From assembly GCA_016214145.1 (NCBI GenBank), contig JACRPA010000010.1:62001-126000 (forward strand): DNA of 64,000 nucleotides, read 5' to 3'. The first letter of the stretch is position 1; every line of letters starts with the position of its first letter. Shown here piece by piece: positions 6,935-14,968 of this stretch. Source of the stretch: Rhodocyclales bacterium (GTDB lineage: Bacteria > Pseudomonadota > Gammaproteobacteria > Burkholderiales > Rhodocyclaceae). The translations under genes and the position numbers were made by a program. The notes under the pieces were generated by a model. It was not told the origin of the DNA. It worked only from the letters and a program-made list of their open reading frames with translations, and ran no database searches.

Positions 6935-8353
6935 TCAACCAATGCCGTACTCGGCCCAGCGGCTCTTCACCTTGGCCAGCGTCGCCTCGTCGAACTTCAC
7001 CTCGACCGGCTTTTCCTTCCATTCGTAGGGGATGCAGGCGTCCATCAGGATGCGCGAGGTGGTGAGCTTGTCGGAGTTCGGATCGAGCGCCGGGTCGAGC
7101 GGCGTCGAGCGGCCGCGCTTGATGAGCTCGGTGCCGCGCATCGGGTCGTAGCGGCAGGACAGCGCCCAGATCACGCGCGGCAGGTCGTCGGCCATGATGT
7201 CATCGTCCACCGTGATGACGCCCTTCATGCCGTAGGAGCCGGTGTTGCTGGCCATCACCGCGTCGGCGACCTGGCGCGAGTGGCCGGGATAGGCCTGCTT
7301 GACCGACACCACCGTCCAGAAGCGGCCGGCCGATTCCGGCATGACGCACACCGACTGGATGCCGGGGATCTTCATTTTCTCCAGCTCGGTCCACAGCGTC
7401 GCCGTGCGCGTGAAGGCCAGCAGCATGTGCACGTCGGTGACCGGGCGGCCCTGCCCGGTGGCCCAGAGGATGGGGTTGTTGCGGTGGAGGATCTGCTTCA
7501 CCTCCAGCGCCGGCTTGCTGATCTGCTTGTACAGCTCGTCGGTGTAGTAGCCGGTGTACTCGGCGAAGGGGCCCTCGGGACGGAAATTGGCCGGATCGAT
7601 TTCGCCTTCCAGCACGATCTCGGCGCCGGCCGGGATCGGCAGGCCCGTCAGCGGCGCCATCAGGTACTCGGCCTGCTGGCCGCGCACCGTGCCGGTGATG
7701 TCGAAGTCGCTGGCGCCCTTGTGCATCAGCGTGCCGGCCATGAACAGCAGCGGGTCGCAGCCGATCACCGCCGCGGCGGGCATCTTCTTGCCCAGCTTGG
7801 CATACTTCTTCATGATGCGCTCGCCGCGCTTGCCCGGCAGGATCTGCACGCCGCAGGTCTTGTTGTCGAGCATCTGCATGCGGTAGGTGCCGAGGTTGGT
7901 CTCGCCCGTTTCCGGGTCCTTCAGCACGACGAACACCGTGGTGCCGATGTAGCGGCCGCCGTCGAGCGGGAAGAATTTCGGCACCGGGAACATGCTGAGG
8001 TCGACCTTGTCGCCGGAGATCACGTTCTCCAGGATCGGGCCGTCCTTGACCTCCTTCGCCTTGATGAGGCCCTCGGCGCTGATCGATTTCTTCATCCAGG
8101 CCTGGGCCGACTGGCAGATCGAGTAGTCGTGCGGCAGCCCGAGCATGATGGCCAAGCGCTTGGTGGTGGCGAAGGCGCCGGTGAACACCGGCGTCTTGTA
8201 GCCGCCGACGTTCTCGAAGAACAGCGCCGGGCCCTTCTTCTCCTCGGTCAGCTTGGAGATGTGGGAAATCTCCATGTTCCAGTCCACCTCGGCCTTGACG
8301 CGGTGCAGCTCGCCGGCGGCCTCGCACTGGTTGATGAAATATCTCAGATCCAT
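6935..8353 (-). CDS. ppcB: phenylphosphate carboxylase, UbiD-like beta subunit
   Basis: 472 residues, UbiD family, starting MDLRYFINQCEAAGEL. Conserved blocks include PALFFENVGGYKTPVFTG, KEVKDGPILENVISGDKVDL, GGRYIGTTVFVVLKDPETGE and GVITVDDDIMADDLPRV. The catalytic block reads RPEGPFAEYTGYY, so both glutamates are kept while the intervening Gly is Ala. First gene of the ppcB-D-A-C run, 20 bases after ppsC. It acts with PpcA on phenylphosphate and needs prenyl-FMN or a related state of the family. ATG at 8353; the longer open frame upstream belongs to ppsC. Confidence 0.92.
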   Translation of the reverse strand: MDLRYFINQCEAAGELHRVKAEVDWNMEISHISKLTEEKKGPALFFENVGGYKTPVFTGAFATTKRLAIMLGLPHDYSICQSAQAWMKKSISAEGLIKAKEVKDGPILENVISGDKVDLSMFPVPKFFPLDGGRYIGTTVFVVLKDPETGETNLGTYRMQMLDNKTCGVQILPGKRGERIMKKYAKLGKKMPAAAVIGCDPLLFMAGTLMHKGASDFDITGTVRGQQAEYLMAPLTGLPIPAGAEIVLEGEIDPANFRPEGPFAEYTGYYTDELYKQISKPALEVKQILHRNNPILWATGQGRPVTDVHMLLAFTRTATLWTELEKMKIPGIQSVCVMPESAGRFWTVVSVKQAYPGHSRQVADAVMASNTGSYGMKGVITVDDDIMADDLPRVIWALSCRYDPMRGTELIKRGRSTPLDPALDPNSDKLTTSRILMDACIPYEWKEKPVEVKFDEATLAKVKSRWAEYGIG

Positions 8354-8373
8354 TTCCTTTTCGCTCCTGTGGG

Positions 8374-9060
8374 TCAATGACTGGTTTTTTCTTCGGGCAG
8401 CGCCTCGACCGACTCGATGACGCGGAAGCCGGCGGCTTCCAGCACGGCCACCACCTTCCTCACCTCGGCGGCGTGGAAGCGGACGATGACCTTCTTGTGG
8501 CGGGCTGCGCAGTCTCCGCCGTTCTCGCCGCGGGCGATCGGGTAGATGGCCTGCACCTCGGCGCCGGCGCCCTCGACGAGGTCGGCGATGCGGCCGATGG
8601 TGCCGGGCTTGAGCTCCATCGGGCCGAGGGTGATCCCGCAGCGCCGTTCCCAGGCGCCGAGGAAATGCGCGGCGAGGGAGAAGATTTCCCGCGAGGAGAT
8701 GACGCCGACCACCTGGCCGCCGTCCATCACCGGGAACTGGGCGATGCCGAGCTCCTGGCCCTGGCGCAGGCAATCCTCCATGGTGTCGGTGGCGATCACC
8801 GTGGCCGGGTTGCGCACCATGATGTCCTTCACCTTGAGGCGGTTGGCGAAGAAACTGTATTCGTCGGCGCTCTGCGTGCGGGCGACGAAGTGCGCCGCCT
8901 GCAGGCAGTGCGCGCGCGTGATCACGCCGCGCAGGCGGCCGTCGTCGACGACGGGCAGGGCCTGCAGGTTGTGCTCGGAGAGAATCCGCTTGGCTTCGGA
9001 CAGCAGCGTGTCGCCGTTCACCAGCGTCGGGTTGCGTTGCATCCAGTTGCGTACGATCAC
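8374..9060 (-). CDS. ppsC: phenylphosphate synthase, CBS-domain stimulatory subunit
   Basis: 228 residues, about 24 kDa, the size of protein 3 of phenylphosphate synthase. Two CBS motifs span roughly residues 5-55 and 75-135 (ALPVVDDGRLRGVITR; AQFPVMDGGQVVGVISSRE). A C-terminal ACT-like segment follows (GTIGRIADLVEGAGAEVQAIYP ... VLEAAGFRVIESVEAL). The family subunit stimulates phenol phosphorylation several fold and may sense an adenine nucleotide. Start taken as GTG at 9060, with GGAG six bases upstream; the ATG 15 bases further in lacks a site and the longer frame runs into the upstream repeat. Confidence 0.88.
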   Translation of the reverse strand: MIVRNWMQRNPTLVNGDTLLSEAKRILSEHNLQALPVVDDGRLRGVITRAHCLQAAHFVARTQSADEYSFFANRLKVKDIMVRNPATVIATDTMEDCLRQGQELGIAQFPVMDGGQVVGVISSREIFSLAAHFLGAWERRCGITLGPMELKPGTIGRIADLVEGAGAEVQAIYPIARGENGGDCAARHKKVIVRFHAAEVRKVVAVLEAAGFRVIESVEALPEEKTSH

Positions 9061-9079
9061 AAGAAGCTCCGAATAATTC

Positions 9080-9152
9080 GTCGTCCCCGCGGAAGCGGGG
9101 ACCCATACGCGAGTTGAGCGGCACAATGGATTCCCGCTTTCGCGGGAATGAC
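9080..9152. repeat. GTCATTCCCGC-type palindromic repeat
   Basis: Left hairpin CCCCGCGGAAGCGGGG and right hairpin CCCGCTTTCGCGGG flank a spacer, closing with GGGAATGACG. It lies in the ppsB-ppsC gap and may form an intra-operon processing hairpin. Confidence 0.85.
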
Positions 9153-9191
9153 GTTGCTGCTGTGGAAGTTGTCTGTCATATCAAAGCTCGA

Positions 9192-10328
9192 CTAAGAGAC
9201 TTTCTTGCCGGTCAGCAGGCTGGAGAGGATGTAGTCCATCGCCGTTGTCGCCTTGCCCGGCGCGGCCTCCTCGGCCTTGCGCTTTTCGCTCCACACGGTT
9301 TCCGGCCGCGCCTGCAGGATGAAGATGTTGCCGCCGGCGGGCAGGTCCTTGTCCACCGCCCACTCGATGTCCATCGGCCGGCCGTAGTGCTTCTCGATGG
9401 CCTTGCCCATGCGCGCCAGCTCGATGATTTCATCGTCGATGAGGGACTGCACGCTCTGCCGCTCGAAGGGCGTCTCGATCTTGACCGACTTCTGCGTCCT
9501 GGCATCCACCGTGTAGGTGATCTCCTTGCTGCAGATAGTGCGCTCGAGGATGTCGAGGGCGACCTTGTTCACCACGAAATGGTCCGGCGTCACCTCGCCC
9601 GACACGACCGATTCGCCGAAACCGAAGTTCGAATCGATGGCGATGACGGAGCGGTCGCCGTTGGCCGGGTGCAGCGTGAACATGACGCCGGCGGTGTAGG
9701 AGTTGGCCATCTTCTGGAAGCCGACGGAGAGGGCCACGTCCTCGTGCGGGAAGCCCATGCGGATGCGGTAGGCGATGGCGCGCGCGGTGAACAGGCTGGA
9801 GATGCAGCGGCGGGCGTGGTGCAGCAGATCGTCCACGCCGCGGATCCACAGGTAGGTGTCCTGCTGACCGGCGAAGCTGGCGCCGGGCAGGTCCTCGGCG
9901 GTGGCGCTGGAGCGCACCGCCACCGGGACGGCCGGCACCATGCAGCGCACCGACAGCTTGCGGTAATACTCCGCGATGGAATCCTCGAGATCCCAGGCGA
10001 AGGGATGCGCCTCGATCATTTCGCGGATTTCCCGGCTGGCCGATTCCAGCCGGTCGAGATCGTCGTGGCCGAGCCCTTCGAGCATGCCCGGCAGCGCCCC
10101 GCCCACGCCGGCTTCGCGCATGAAGCGCGCGTAGCCGTGGGTGGTGAGGGCGAAGCCCGGCGGCACGCGCACGCCGGCGTTGATCAGCTCGCCGAGCGAA
10201 GAGCACTTGCCGCCGACCAGCGCGACGTCCTCCTTGCAGACTTCCTCGAACCAGCACAGCTCCGGGGCTGAAGACTGCCCAGCCCCGGAAGCCGTGTCGA
10301 TGCGTGTTGCTTTTGCTGCTGTTGCCAT
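9192..10328 (-). CDS. ppsB: phenylphosphate synthase, ATP-binding subunit (PEP synthase N-terminal type)
   Basis: 378 residues resembling the ATP-grasp N-terminal part of PEP synthase/pyruvate phosphate dikinase: LVGGKCSSLGEL, VPPGFALTTHGY, then AVRSSATAEDLPGASFAGQ at about residues 140-158, and ILQARPETVW near the end. It binds ATP and passes the beta-phosphate to the histidine of PpsA, which phosphorylates phenol. ATG at 10328 is preferred; an in-frame TTG 18 bases upstream lies inside the GGGAG ribosome site region. The gene starts 22 bases after ppsA. A full PEP synthase is excluded since the C-terminal PEP-binding part is absent. Confidence 0.93.
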   Translation of the reverse strand: MATAAKATRIDTASGAGQSSAPELCWFEEVCKEDVALVGGKCSSLGELINAGVRVPPGFALTTHGYARFMREAGVGGALPGMLEGLGHDDLDRLESASREIREMIEAHPFAWDLEDSIAEYYRKLSVRCMVPAVPVAVRSSATAEDLPGASFAGQQDTYLWIRGVDDLLHHARRCISSLFTARAIAYRIRMGFPHEDVALSVGFQKMANSYTAGVMFTLHPANGDRSVIAIDSNFGFGESVVSGEVTPDHFVVNKVALDILERTICSKEITYTVDARTQKSVKIETPFERQSVQSLIDDEIIELARMGKAIEKHYGRPMDIEWAVDKDLPAGGNIFILQARPETVWSEKRKAEEAAPGKATTAMDYILSSLLTGKKVS

Positions 10329-10350
10329 TGTTGCGTCTGCTCCCAAAACG

Positions 10351-12186
10351 TCAGCGCGAGACCGTGATGGCGCCGGTGGAACCGTCGACGCGGATCATCA
10401 TGCCCGTCTGGATGATCTTCGTCGCGTGGCCGGTGCCGACCACCGCCGGCATGCCGTACTCGCGGCAGACGATCGCCGCGTGGCTCATCACCCCGCCGAC
10501 GTCGGTGACGCAGGCCTTGATCTTGGCGAAGGCCGGCGCCCAGGATGGCGACGTGGTCGGCGCGACAAGGATCTCGCCTTCCTGCAGCAGACGGATGTCG
10601 TCGACGGTGCGGCAGACGCGCGCCTTGCCCTCGACGATGCCGGGACTGCCGGCGAAACCCTTGAATTCCTTCACCGTGGACGGGTCCTTCACCTCCGCCA
10701 CCGCGGCCCAATCGGCCAGCGAGCTGTTGGTGACGCCCCACAGCACAATGGTGAAGGGTTCCTGGATCACCTCCGGCGCGGTGCCGATGGCGGGCGGCGC
10801 ATTCCACTCCTTGAACTTCTGCATGACGCCCTTGCGCCACTCGACTTCCTTCGGCCAGGTCTGCGTGCCGCGCGGCGTGACGCCGGTGGCCCAGGCGGTG
10901 ACGACGTCCCACAGCGCCTGCTTGATCTCGTCGCGGCGCAGCAGCCAGATGTCCTCGACGTCGGCGATGACGCCGTGCTCCTTCATGATGGCGCCGACCT
11001 CGCGCATCTTGTTCCAGAACACCGAATGGAACCAGTGCTCGACGTAGAAGAGGTGGTTCTCGACGTAGGGGAACACCGTCTTGGCGCAGCCGAGCAGCTC
11101 GTCGAACTGCTTGAGGTCCTCGGGCTTCTCGATGAGGCCGCGGTACTCGGCGGTGATGCGGTCGCGCTCGGCGCGCACCTTCTCGGTCGGACGCTCGATG
11201 TTGACGCCCTGCTTGACCTTCTGGATGTAGGTCTGGATGCCGGACAGCGGCACGTTCATCTGGTCGTTCCAGGAACGATCATGGTGGAACCAGCCGGTGC
11301 CGGTGGACACCTGGAACCAGGGCTCGCGCGACAGGTTGAGCGAGGTCAGCCACTCGACGCCCTTCGGCAATTTCTTCAGCGCCGCCTCGACCTCGGTCCA
11401 TTCCTGGCTGAAGCAGACCGCGGCGTCCACGCCCAGCTCGATGGCCCGCTTGGCGAGCTTCTTCAGCTCCTCGTCGGGCTGGTACATGATGACGTCGATG
11501 CCGGAGATCATCTGCGTCACGCGCTGCGCCGGGATGCTCGGGAAGAGCTTTTGCGCGAAGTCGAGGAAGAAGACGTAGGCGGCATAGCCGAGGTTGAGGA
11601 ACTCGAAGTGGTACTGCCAGCACTTGATGCCGAGGTTGATCAGGTCATCGTAGTTCTTCAGCAGGTGGTAGCCCTTCGACTCGCCGAGGGCGTCGGTGAC
11701 GACCGAGATGTCCTCCATGTCGGCCAGGCGCGGAATCTCCAGCGCCTCGAGCTCGCGGATGGTGGCCTCCATCTTCACTTTCCACTTGGCCTCCAGCGCG
11801 TCCCAGTTCTTGTAGTAGTGGCCGGCGCGCTCCATGAAATGCGGCACGCGGCTGCCGATCTCCTCCGGATTCTTCACCGGCACCGGCGAGATGTAGACGT
11901 AGCCGTTGATCATGCGGTGGTCGACGCCGCGCACCGGCGGCACCATGAAGATGCGGTTGTTGTACTGCGACAGGGCGAGGAACCAGGCCTCGTCCCAGAT
12001 GGTGTCGAAGGGATACAGCGGCTCCGGGTAATGCAGGCCGTCGTAGAACCAGAAGGTCTCCTTCTCGTACTGGTTGCGGACGGGGTCGTCGGTGACGAAC
12101 TGGTACTGGTACGGATACATGCGCTCCCAGCCTTCGGTGCCGGGAATCGTCTTGGCCTTCACGTCGTGCGGAACGGGAAATTTCAT
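10351..12186 (-). CDS. ppsA: phenylphosphate synthase, phosphohistidine subunit
   Basis: 611 residues, about 70 kDa. The first 480 residues form a domain found in phenylphosphate synthases and relatives; the C-terminus is the swivelling PEP-utiliser domain, with DVGGVMSHAAIVCREYG carrying the phosphorylated histidine. Counting from the ATG at 12186 that histidine is residue 569, the position reported for the Thauera aromatica enzyme, which also supports the start. A GGAGGAG site lies just upstream of the ATG. The long open frame extending to 12903 is an artefact crossing the promoter. The protein takes phosphate from PpsB/ATP and gives it to phenol. First gene of the operon, behind a sigma54 promoter. 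Confidence 0.95.
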   Translation of the reverse strand: MKFPVPHDVKAKTIPGTEGWERMYPYQYQFVTDDPVRNQYEKETFWFYDGLHYPEPLYPFDTIWDEAWFLALSQYNNRIFMVPPVRGVDHRMINGYVYISPVPVKNPEEIGSRVPHFMERAGHYYKNWDALEAKWKVKMEATIRELEALEIPRLADMEDISVVTDALGESKGYHLLKNYDDLINLGIKCWQYHFEFLNLGYAAYVFFLDFAQKLFPSIPAQRVTQMISGIDVIMYQPDEELKKLAKRAIELGVDAAVCFSQEWTEVEAALKKLPKGVEWLTSLNLSREPWFQVSTGTGWFHHDRSWNDQMNVPLSGIQTYIQKVKQGVNIERPTEKVRAERDRITAEYRGLIEKPEDLKQFDELLGCAKTVFPYVENHLFYVEHWFHSVFWNKMREVGAIMKEHGVIADVEDIWLLRRDEIKQALWDVVTAWATGVTPRGTQTWPKEVEWRKGVMQKFKEWNAPPAIGTAPEVIQEPFTIVLWGVTNSSLADWAAVAEVKDPSTVKEFKGFAGSPGIVEGKARVCRTVDDIRLLQEGEILVAPTTSPSWAPAFAKIKACVTDVGGVMSHAAIVCREYGMPAVVGTGHATKIIQTGMMIRVDGSTGAITVSR

Positions 12187-12286
12187 TTCGCTTACTCCTC
12201 CAGTCGGTGATCGTTTGGATTTGAACCACTTGTGACCAACTTTGCCGGGCATGCTTTGTGCGCCGGTTATGCGTGGAACGGCTATC

Positions 12287-12301
12287 GCAAGCCATGTGCC
12301 A
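12287..12301 (-). promoter_or_regulatory. sigma54 promoter (-24/-12) of the pps-ppc operon
   Basis: On the minus strand TGGCAC-N5-TTGC, with GG and GC exactly 10 bases apart, a perfect match to the RpoN consensus. It lies about 100 bases upstream of the ppsA ATG and faces it. The activator gene and rpoN are both in the window. Confidence 0.9.
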
Positions 12302-12369
12302 TCTGCGCCGCAACATGCCGCCAGGGTGGCCCGGCCAGGCAGGTGCCGCATGGAGAAAAACGCGATTTC

Positions 12370-12392
12370 GCCGTATCCGGGAGACTGACTTT
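12370..12392 (+). repeat. bipartite repeat GCCGT-N8-GACTGACTTT, copy 3
   Basis: Spacer ATCCGGGA. It lies between the sigma54 promoter and the putative upstream activator sites. Confidence 0.85.
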
Positions 12393-12440
12393 TTTCTGCG
12401 GCGCAGCAGAATGAGGGGCCGGTCTCCAGCCTGCATCGCT

Positions 12441-12497
12441 TGATGATTTGATAAAAACGGAATCTGAATTGGAGTAGGATTTGATCAATTGATCCAA
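12441..12497. promoter_or_regulatory. putative XylR/DmpR-type upstream activating sequences
   Basis: The palindrome TTGATCAATTGATC at 12481-12494 closely matches the known XylR/DmpR binding core. A half-like TGATGATTTGATA lies at 12441-12453. Distance to the -24 element is about 140-190 bases, normal for sigma54 enhancers. A further palindrome ATTTGGTCAAAT at 12563-12574, close to the activator start codon, could serve autoregulation. Confidence 0.7.
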
Positions 12498-12598
12498 TCA
12501 AGGCATTTTTGCCGGCGAACGGGAGGGTGCCGGCAGAGACAGGCCCGAACCAGCGCTTCACCATTTGGTCAAATCGCCGGCTGGGCCGAGGAGGAGGA

Positions 12599-14341
12599 AT
12601 GAGAAAACTGACTTCCGTCGCCAAGGCGGCCGGCGATCTGCGTTCGCATGTGCACTTTGATGCCGAAACCGGCCTGATCTGGCTGAACGAAAACCGCATG
12701 CTGCTGGTGCATGCCGAGGCGCAGGCGCTGCTGCGCAAGGAACTCATCGACACGCTGGGCATGGAGCGAGCGCGCGGCCTGCTCACGCGCATGGGATACG
12801 CCTCGGGCACGCGCGACGCCGAGCTGGCGCGCAAGCAGTCGCAGAGCGCCGACGACATGGCAGCCTTCATGACCGGCCCCAAGCTGCACACGCTGGAAGG
12901 CATCGTGCGCGTGACGCCGATCCGCCTCGAGATGGACCGGCCGCGCGGCGCCTTTTACGGCGAATTCCTCTGGGAACATTCCTGGGAGGGCCAGTGGCAC
13001 CGCCACTACTTCGGCATCCACCACGAGCCGGTGTGCTGGACGCAGATCGGCTACGCCTCGGGCTACACCTCGGCCTTCATGGGCCGGCGCATCCTCTACA
13101 AGGAAGTCGAGTGCGTCGGCGCCGGCGACAACAACTGCCGCATCGTCGGCAAACCGATCGAGGAGTGGGAGGACGCCGACGCGCAGATGCGCTACTACAA
13201 CCCGGAATCGATCGCCGACCAGCTCATCGACCTGCAGACCCAGGTCACCCATCTGCGCTCCTCGATCGGCGAGAAGGAGACCCTGCCTGAGCACATGATC
13301 GGCGTCTCGCCCGGCTTCCGCGCCGCCTACGGCCTGCTCAAGCAGGCGGCGGACAGCCAGATCCCGGTGCTGCTGCTCGGTGAAACGGGCGTCGGCAAGG
13401 AGGTCTTCGCCCGCTGCCTGCACGAAATGAGCCCGCGCGCCGGCGCCGCCTTCGTTGCGGTGAACTGCGCGGCCATCCCGCAGGAGCTGGTCGAGTCCGA
13501 GCTCTTCGGCGTCGAGAAGGGCGCCTACACCGGCGCCCAGTCGGCGCGCCCCGGGCGCTTCGAGCGCGCCGACGGCGGCACCCTGATGCTCGACGAGGTC
13601 GGCGACCTGCCGCTCTCGGCGCAGGCCAAGTTGCTGCGCGTGCTGCAGGAACACGAGATCGAGCGCCTCGGCGACGCCAGGCCGCGCAAGGTGAACGTGC
13701 GCGTGATCGCCGCCACCAACGCCGATCTCGCCAGGCTGGTGAAGGACGGCAAGTTCCGCCTCGACCTCTACTACCGGCTCAACGCCTACCAGATCCACAT
13801 CCCGCCGCTGCGCGAGCGCAAGGAGGACATCTCGCCGCTGTCGAAGGCCTTCCTGGAAAAGTACGCGACCATCCACGGCAAGCGCCTGCGCGGCTTCACC
13901 GACAAGGCCAAGCGCTCGCTGCTCTCCTACAACTGGCCGGGCAACATCCGCGAACTGCAGAACGTCATCGAGCGCAGCGTCATCCTCGCGCCGCACGGCT
14001 CGCGCATCGAGGCCGAGCACCTGTTCCTCGCCGAGCGGGACCGCCAGCCGCCCGAACTCGGGCTGGACGCCCGCGGAACGCTGCACGCGCAGGGCTGGCA
14101 GCCGGGCGAGAAACTGTGCGAGTCGGTGCTCAACGGCGTGTTCACCCTCGACGAGGTGGAGTCGATGCTGCTGGAGGCGGCGGTGACGAAAGCCAGCGGC
14201 AACCTCTCCTCGGCGGCGCGCCTGCTCGGCATCACCCGCCCGCAGCTCGCCTACCGGCTGAAGCGCATGAAGGAAGGCGACAAGCAGGAAAAAGCGGCCG
14301 CGCCGGAGAGCAAGCCGGCAAAGACTGGCGTGGCCGTCTGA
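12599..14341 (+). CDS. XylR/DmpR-type sigma54-dependent activator of phenol genes
   Basis: 580 residues. An N-terminal XylR_N sensor (about 15-115) and a V4R domain (about 120-190, GFYGEF-like block then CVGAGDNNCRIVG) would bind the aromatic effector. A short linker leads to the AAA+ domain with Walker A GETGVGKE, the sigma54 contact loop as GAYTGA instead of GAFTGA, Walker B GGTLMLDEVGD and arginine-finger region. A Fis-type helix-turn-helix follows (SSAARLLGITRPQLAYRLKRM). The ATG at 12599 sits directly behind GAGGAGG. Divergent to ppsA and next to its enhancer sites, it should activate the operon with phenol. The conservative Phe-to-Tyr change is found in active members. Confidence 0.93.
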   Translation: MRKLTSVAKAAGDLRSHVHFDAETGLIWLNENRMLLVHAEAQALLRKELIDTLGMERARGLLTRMGYASGTRDAELARKQSQSADDMAAFMTGPKLHTLEGIVRVTPIRLEMDRPRGAFYGEFLWEHSWEGQWHRHYFGIHHEPVCWTQIGYASGYTSAFMGRRILYKEVECVGAGDNNCRIVGKPIEEWEDADAQMRYYNPESIADQLIDLQTQVTHLRSSIGEKETLPEHMIGVSPGFRAAYGLLKQAADSQIPVLLLGETGVGKEVFARCLHEMSPRAGAAFVAVNCAAIPQELVESELFGVEKGAYTGAQSARPGRFERADGGTLMLDEVGDLPLSAQAKLLRVLQEHEIERLGDARPRKVNVRVIAATNADLARLVKDGKFRLDLYYRLNAYQIHIPPLRERKEDISPLSKAFLEKYATIHGKRLRGFTDKAKRSLLSYNWPGNIRELQNVIERSVILAPHGSRIEAEHLFLAERDRQPPELGLDARGTLHAQGWQPGEKLCESVLNGVFTLDEVESMLLEAAVTKASGNLSSAARLLGITRPQLAYRLKRMKEGDKQEKAAAPESKPAKTGVAV

Positions 14342-14342
14342 G

Positions 14343-14813
14343 ATGGGCGCATCGCTTCGCGAGCGCGTGCTCGCCTTCCTCGCCGAGCACCATGTGCTGA
14401 CACTGTCGACCGTCGGCGCCGACGGCCCCTGGGCGGCGGCGGTGTTCTACGCCCACGACGACCTGAAACTGTACTTCCTCTCCTCGCCGACCTCGCGCCA
14501 CGCCGAATGCCTCGCCGCCGATCCGCGCGTGGCGGCGACCATCCAGCGCGACTACGACGACTGGCCCGGCATCCGCGGCCTGCAGCTCTCCGGCACGGCG
14601 CGCGCCGTCGCGCCCGCGGACGAGGCGCGCGTGCGCGCCCTCTACCAGCAGCGCTACCCCCTCGTCGGCGGCGGCGCCGGCGTGCCGCGCGCGATCATGG
14701 AAGCGCTGAACAAAATCCGCTGGTACGAACTGGTGCCGGAGGATATCTGGCTCATCGACAACACGCTGGGCTTCGCCCATCGCGAACACCTGTCGCCGTC
14801 CTGCGGCGACTGA
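14343..14813 (+). CDS. pyridoxamine 5'-phosphate oxidase-family protein
   Basis: 156 residues with a split-barrel FMN-binding pattern: LAEHHVLTLSTVGADGPWAAAVFY, then LKLYFLSSPTSRHAECLAADPRVAATIQRDYDDW and GLQLSGTARAV. It is close to the YhbP-like branch. The ATG at 14343 is one base after the activator stop, so the two are cotranscribed. It is a second split-barrel protein in the phenol region, unrelated in detail to the one at 1.0-1.5 kb. The stop codon falls in a copy of the bipartite repeat. Function unknown. Confidence 0.8.
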   Translation: MGASLRERVLAFLAEHHVLTLSTVGADGPWAAAVFYAHDDLKLYFLSSPTSRHAECLAADPRVAATIQRDYDDWPGIRGLQLSGTARAVAPADEARVRALYQQRYPLVGGGAGVPRAIMEALNKIRWYELVPEDIWLIDNTLGFAHREHLSPSCGD

Positions 14814-14817
14814 CTTT
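14795..14817 (+). repeat. bipartite repeat GCCGT-N8-GACTGACTTT, copy 4
   Basis: Spacer CCTGCGGC. It contains the stop codon of the preceding gene and marks the left edge of the low-GC accessory block. The right edge has a near-identical copy (20534-20556). Confidence 0.85.
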
Positions 14818-14968
14818 TCTACAGCTTGAGGCCGAGCGGCTTGCGGCCGCTTCTCGGCCGAAGAGGACGTCCGGGTTTCGATCTGCTTAGTCCGCTGTAT
14901 CATGAGCGGACACTAAAAAGAGTAGGAGCCGATCTTTCATGTGTGTTCCAATCCGGTACCGATCTCGC

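Larger units (their letters stand above)
12187..12598. promoter_or_regulatory. divergent control region between ppsA and the sigma54 activator
   Basis: 412 bases without a gene. It contains the -24/-12 promoter of ppsA, XylR-like palindromes, one copy of the bipartite repeat and a GAGGAGG ribosome site for the activator. Several short open frames are present on both strands, but none has a credible product. Confidence 0.85.

Noticed and set aside
6935-9124. Long open frame fusing the ppsC region with ppcB
   Set aside because: Upstream of 8353 it is out of frame with ppsC, low in coding character and Arg-rich; ppcB starts at its conserved MDLRYF.
12205-12235. T-loop-like GTTCAAATCC on the minus strand, suggesting a tRNA
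   Set aside because: The flanking bases do not pair as a T-stem, and there is no acceptor stem or anticodon arm around it.
10351-12903. 850-residue open frame covering ppsA and more
   Set aside because: The extra N-terminus crosses the sigma54 promoter and the regulator start; the ribosome site, family length and His569 position support ATG 12186.
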